The notes under the pieces are model-generated. The model did not search any database and was not told where the DNA came from. It saw only the letters and a list, made by a program, of their open reading frames with translations. Below, piece by piece: positions 60,666-64,000 of a stretch of DNA of 64,000 nt. The first letter of the stretch is position 1. Each line of letters starts with the position of its first letter. A program made the translations under genes and the position numbers. This DNA is from Chaenocephalus aceratus (taxonomy: Eukaryota; Chordata; Actinopteri; Perciformes; Channichthyidae), in assembly GCA_023974075.1 (NCBI GenBank), contig CM043800.1, forward strand, positions 30,388,452-30,452,451, written 5' to 3'.

Positions 60666-62095
60666 AGCAGACAGGTGTAAAGATGGTTATACAGATGATT
60701 ATCATGGCAAAACATATATAGATAGATATGTTTGGGGAAACAAAGCAATTATGTTGTCAGTATAATTAATCGTTGACCTTGATTATTCAATCTTTTTTTA
60801 ACTAATGAATTACATTTATTTGTGTGTATAGCAGGGAGACAAACTTAAAATGATTTAAGATTTGAGTATTTACATACACAACATTCTGTATTATAAGTGT
60901 ATTGTTCACAGAATATCAATATTTAATTTTTGAAATATCACAGTTATCAATACATATATATTGTAGTAAGACACCCCACTTGATACTGTCATAAATACAA
61001 TTGTATTGGCCTGGTGTACACATAAATACTTTTCTCTTTGGAACTTTTATAGATGTCAATAATTTCACCTTTATTCAGTATCTGACTGTTGACTGAATTC
61101 TGAGCACCACATATCCTTATGTTTCCAAACACTCATAAGAATGATTCCCATCAGATCAATGCAGTGTGTTGATTTTAAATTGGGTAAAACATGCACTGGT
61201 TCCCCATCAGAAACAATTTCATTTAAGATGATTTGATCACAAAAGCAATTTCCTTAGCTTTTTGGGTTGCGTCAACTCTTTATCCAGTAGATATTTAAAA
61301 TAAAGACATTTGATGTTAATTTATTTTATATTGTAGCTGTTTGAATATAAACTGCTTGCATGTTTGAGCTGTGTTGCTATGTATCAATCTGTAAATTATG
61401 AGTCACTAACCACTTATATAATAATGGAGAGTGTCTATGCTTTTACCTCAGCTGCATACGGTAATAATCCAGTCTCCCATGAGAAATGGCTCCTGCACCT
61501 ACAGCTTTAAAGGGATGGTTTTGCTGAGGCTGCATCTACAGAGCTATGCTCCCATTTTGTCTCTGCTGAGCAAGCTGGCCTACATAACTCTGAAAGGGGG
61601 GGGGGGCAGAGGTTACTTTTTCAGGCGTGAAAAACAAGAGGCTTGGAGTTTGGCACTGGAGACTCCACAATGTGCCTTGTGTTTTAAACACATTCAAACC
61701 CCTCCAACCAAAACAACCAGACCTCACTGGTTACCAATGTTGTGCCTCAAGTTGTGCAAGGGATAAGAAGTGATTTCCTCTGCAAGATTCTCCATTTGTG
61801 CTTTTCATTTTTGTAACATTTGGTGTTAAATTATAAATGATTTGTTCTTTTCAATCCTCTGCCAAATGGGGATGTTTTTTATGATTTATTTTGTACTAAC
61901 AACTCACATTTCTTGATTATTTCATCAAACCACTGTGACTTAAAAGTTAATTGTGCACCAAAGGATTTTCTCAGAAAAGAGAAAACTATCACAACAAAGT
62001 ATTCATTAATATAAAAATGTCATGTATTATTATTCAAACTATATTATGTCAATAAAATCAGTGCATGATCAATGTTTACCATAATCTTTCTCTGC
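60666..62095. other. 3' UTR of second rapunzel gene and downstream
   Basis: AATAAA at 61299-61304 is a likely polyadenylation signal. From 61400 to 62095 nothing is recognised except a G run at 61597-61606. Confidence 0.45.
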
Positions 62096-62930
62096 CATCA
62101 AATCAAATCAAGTTTTATTTATATAGCACATTTATAAACGATTTTTGGTCGAGCCAAAGTGCTGTACATATAATAAAAATAGCCTACAGTAGAGACACTT
62201 TACAGCAAATACAACAGCACAGATTGTTCAGAATATCAGTATGAGAAAAACGAGACCCTCTGTCCTTAGACCCTCACATCGTACAAGGAAACACTTCCAG
62301 AGAAAACCCACAGTTTAAAGGGAAAATGGGAGAAACCTCCGGGAGAGCAACAGAGGAGGGATCCCTCTCCCAGGACGGACAGACGTGCAATAGATGCCGT
62401 GTGTAAATCGAAGAGATAATACATTTTACAGCATATCGACCGAATGTTAGGAAATGCATGGGTCTGTAATAAGAAGATGAATCCACGAGGATGTCAGCTA
62501 CAATCCTGTGGAAGCCATCAGGGAAGCAGCATGCCGAGACCCAAGGCAGGACCGCAGAGACAGGTTCAGCCACGACCCGAAGTCCACGACTTAATCCAGA
62601 ACTCAGGATAGAGGATCCAAGACACAGGACTACAGCAAGAGGATCAGCCTCGACTCCGGATCCCGGCGTAGATATAGATACAAAACAAGAAAAAAGATTT
62701 GGCTGGGTTAATCGGAACAAGAGAATACACAGACACAGACAGAGAGGGAAAAGGTCATTGGATAAAAGTTATTCTTGATAACCCTCTAGAAAGATCTCAT
62801 GAACTTCCCCACTCAATCTATCAAGACCCGAGCAGTTCTATTAGATATAGGATAAGAAACAGAGATAGGGAGCACAACAACCCATCTCTTCGTCAGATGC
62901 ACTCCCCCGCTTATCTAAGCGACTCTGTAC
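62096..62930 (-). repeat. Fish retroposon, 3' end at the left
   Basis: Starts with caaatcaaatcaagttttatttatatagc and ccaaagtgctgtacat, the reverse complement of the common fish tail that ends aaataaaacttgatttg. Sequence to the right (aaacctccgggagagcaaca, agggatccctctcccaggac) is the matching noncoding body. No protein was recognised. Confidence 0.6.
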
Positions 62931-64000
62931 CCCATTACCCTCTGTACCCCGTTACCCTCTACAAGGCCATAGACCAGCAGAGGGAAAATGGGGGGTGGGT
63001 AAGGGTTTTTAAGAATAAACCGCAAGGGTCTAAAAGGGAAAAAAGATGAAATATAAAAGGTACTATATTTTAAGTAATCCTATCTACTATTCCTATATTC
63101 GAATAATGTATAAACTATTTAAAAAATACTTCATGAAATCCTATGTTATGCCATATGTCATGTAATGACCAAATGCATAGTAAATGAATGTGTAAACACG
63201 TATAATCTAATAAATGCCTCTTATTTCTTGTACAGATGTGATTTACGCAGCACTGTTAGCGGCTGTGGCCAGTAAAATGAGGCAGTGCACCCTCAGCAAC
63301 AGGCACTCCCACTAATTTAATTGATATTAACACGCAAGTCAGCATTTCCTGACCGCAGCTCTTGTTTGATAGTCTATGAATAACCTTTGGCTGAGCTAAT
63401 ATCCTGCAGACGAGCAGCAAAGTGCTGGGCTTAGCAGGATGGTATCTGTCAATGCCTGGTGTAGGCGCAGAGCCAGTAGAGACGGCCATCATTTCATATC
63501 TCTGTGGATCTGGAGGGTCTCTAGCTGCTTGTGAATCCAGCCTGTCAAAATCCATCAAGTGCTATCTGTAATACACAGCACAGTGCAGGAGGAAGTGTGT
63601 CGGCTCATCTGAGAGGTTTCTATGTCTGCAGTGGAAATCAGCTGCTAGTGGGAAGACATGGGTGTTGAGGATAGGAAAGACACATTTCAATTCAAAATGA
63701 TCAGTTAGACTTTTTACTGGTAGACTATGTAGTTCAATCTGATTATAAGCATTCCTAAATCTCAGTAATGTTATATTCTTTTTAATTTTATACAAACTAA
63801 ATGAAGTAAAACACAACAAATTGCCAACAAGTCAAACCCCTGGTACAATGGTCAATTCTAATTGTTACACTTTCTGTAAGGATTTCAAAAGGGGACCATT
63901 TCAAACTCAAGCTGGAAAACCTTCCAGAAATTATATATCATTTGTTGTTATTGGTCTCCAGCATTGTCATAAACAAATAGGCGAACTGTATTAAAGTGGT
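62931..64000. other. Unassigned; possible antisense LINE scrap near 63562-63700
   Basis: Minus-strand residues RNLSDEPTHFLLHCAVYYR (around 63565-63620) resemble the cysteine/histidine end of some LINE polyproteins (xxETxEHFLLHC). The match is short. The rest shows nothing recognisable, and the window ends without a gene. Confidence 0.3.

Overview
This window is vertebrate genomic DNA, almost certainly from a ray-finned (teleost, probably percomorph-like) fish. Genes are split by short GT-AG introns. The sequence is AT-rich and full of fish-type transposons: a Rex3/RTE LINE with a GATG-type tail, L2/CR1-like LINEs, hAT elements and MITEs. It also carries two members of the rapunzel family, which is known from fish. 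No prokaryotic features, CRISPR arrays or rRNA were seen. All gene models come from reading frames, splice sites and remembered family motifs; nothing was searched against a database.

Layout. 1-12.6 kb: no convincing host gene; a TTAA-flanked MITE (2930-3614), a C-rich and microsatellite-rich stretch, a 5'-truncated LINE (7742-8560) and a 2.1 kb hAT element with a perfect 8-bp target duplication (10002-12096). 12.6-23.4 kb: a complete nine-coding-exon interleukin-21 receptor gene (537 aa), with two transposons in its 5.3 kb last intron. 23.4-27.9 kb: an antisense LINE, a degenerate minisatellite, a LINE scrap and a MITE. 28.5-43.2 kb: a tandem segmental duplication of a second class I cytokine receptor gene resembling IL-4R alpha, which is also the neighbour of IL21R in mammals. 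43.3-46.5 kb: a four-exon gene for an unrecognised 400-aa protein with two copies of an AWxAASxxYYARK motif. 48-52.5 kb: little recognisable. 52.5-61.3 kb: two rapunzel-family genes in tandem. 61.3-64 kb: repeats and unassigned sequence.

The most interesting part is the receptor duplication. Copy A (28.5-33.3 kb) keeps the full exon set, including the transmembrane, box 1 and cytoplasmic exons, but carries four single-base length differences from copy B plus a probable fifth in the box 1 exon. Copy B (35.4-39.1 kb) has a clean 260-codon reading frame for signal peptide and ectodomain. It has lost the end of the transmembrane exon and the box 1 exon to a deletion whose filler supplies a stop codon and an AATAAA. 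It could encode a soluble or weakly anchored receptor. Transposons present in one copy and absent from the other (Rex3, a 159-bp hAT MITE, a 2.1 kb insertion) date those insertions after the duplication. A fragment of an SLC7A cationic amino acid transporter exon lies in copy B.

Biologically, il21r and the il4r-like genes form a JAK/STAT cytokine-receptor cluster; the downstream 400-aa gene and rapunzel genes have no obvious functional link to it.
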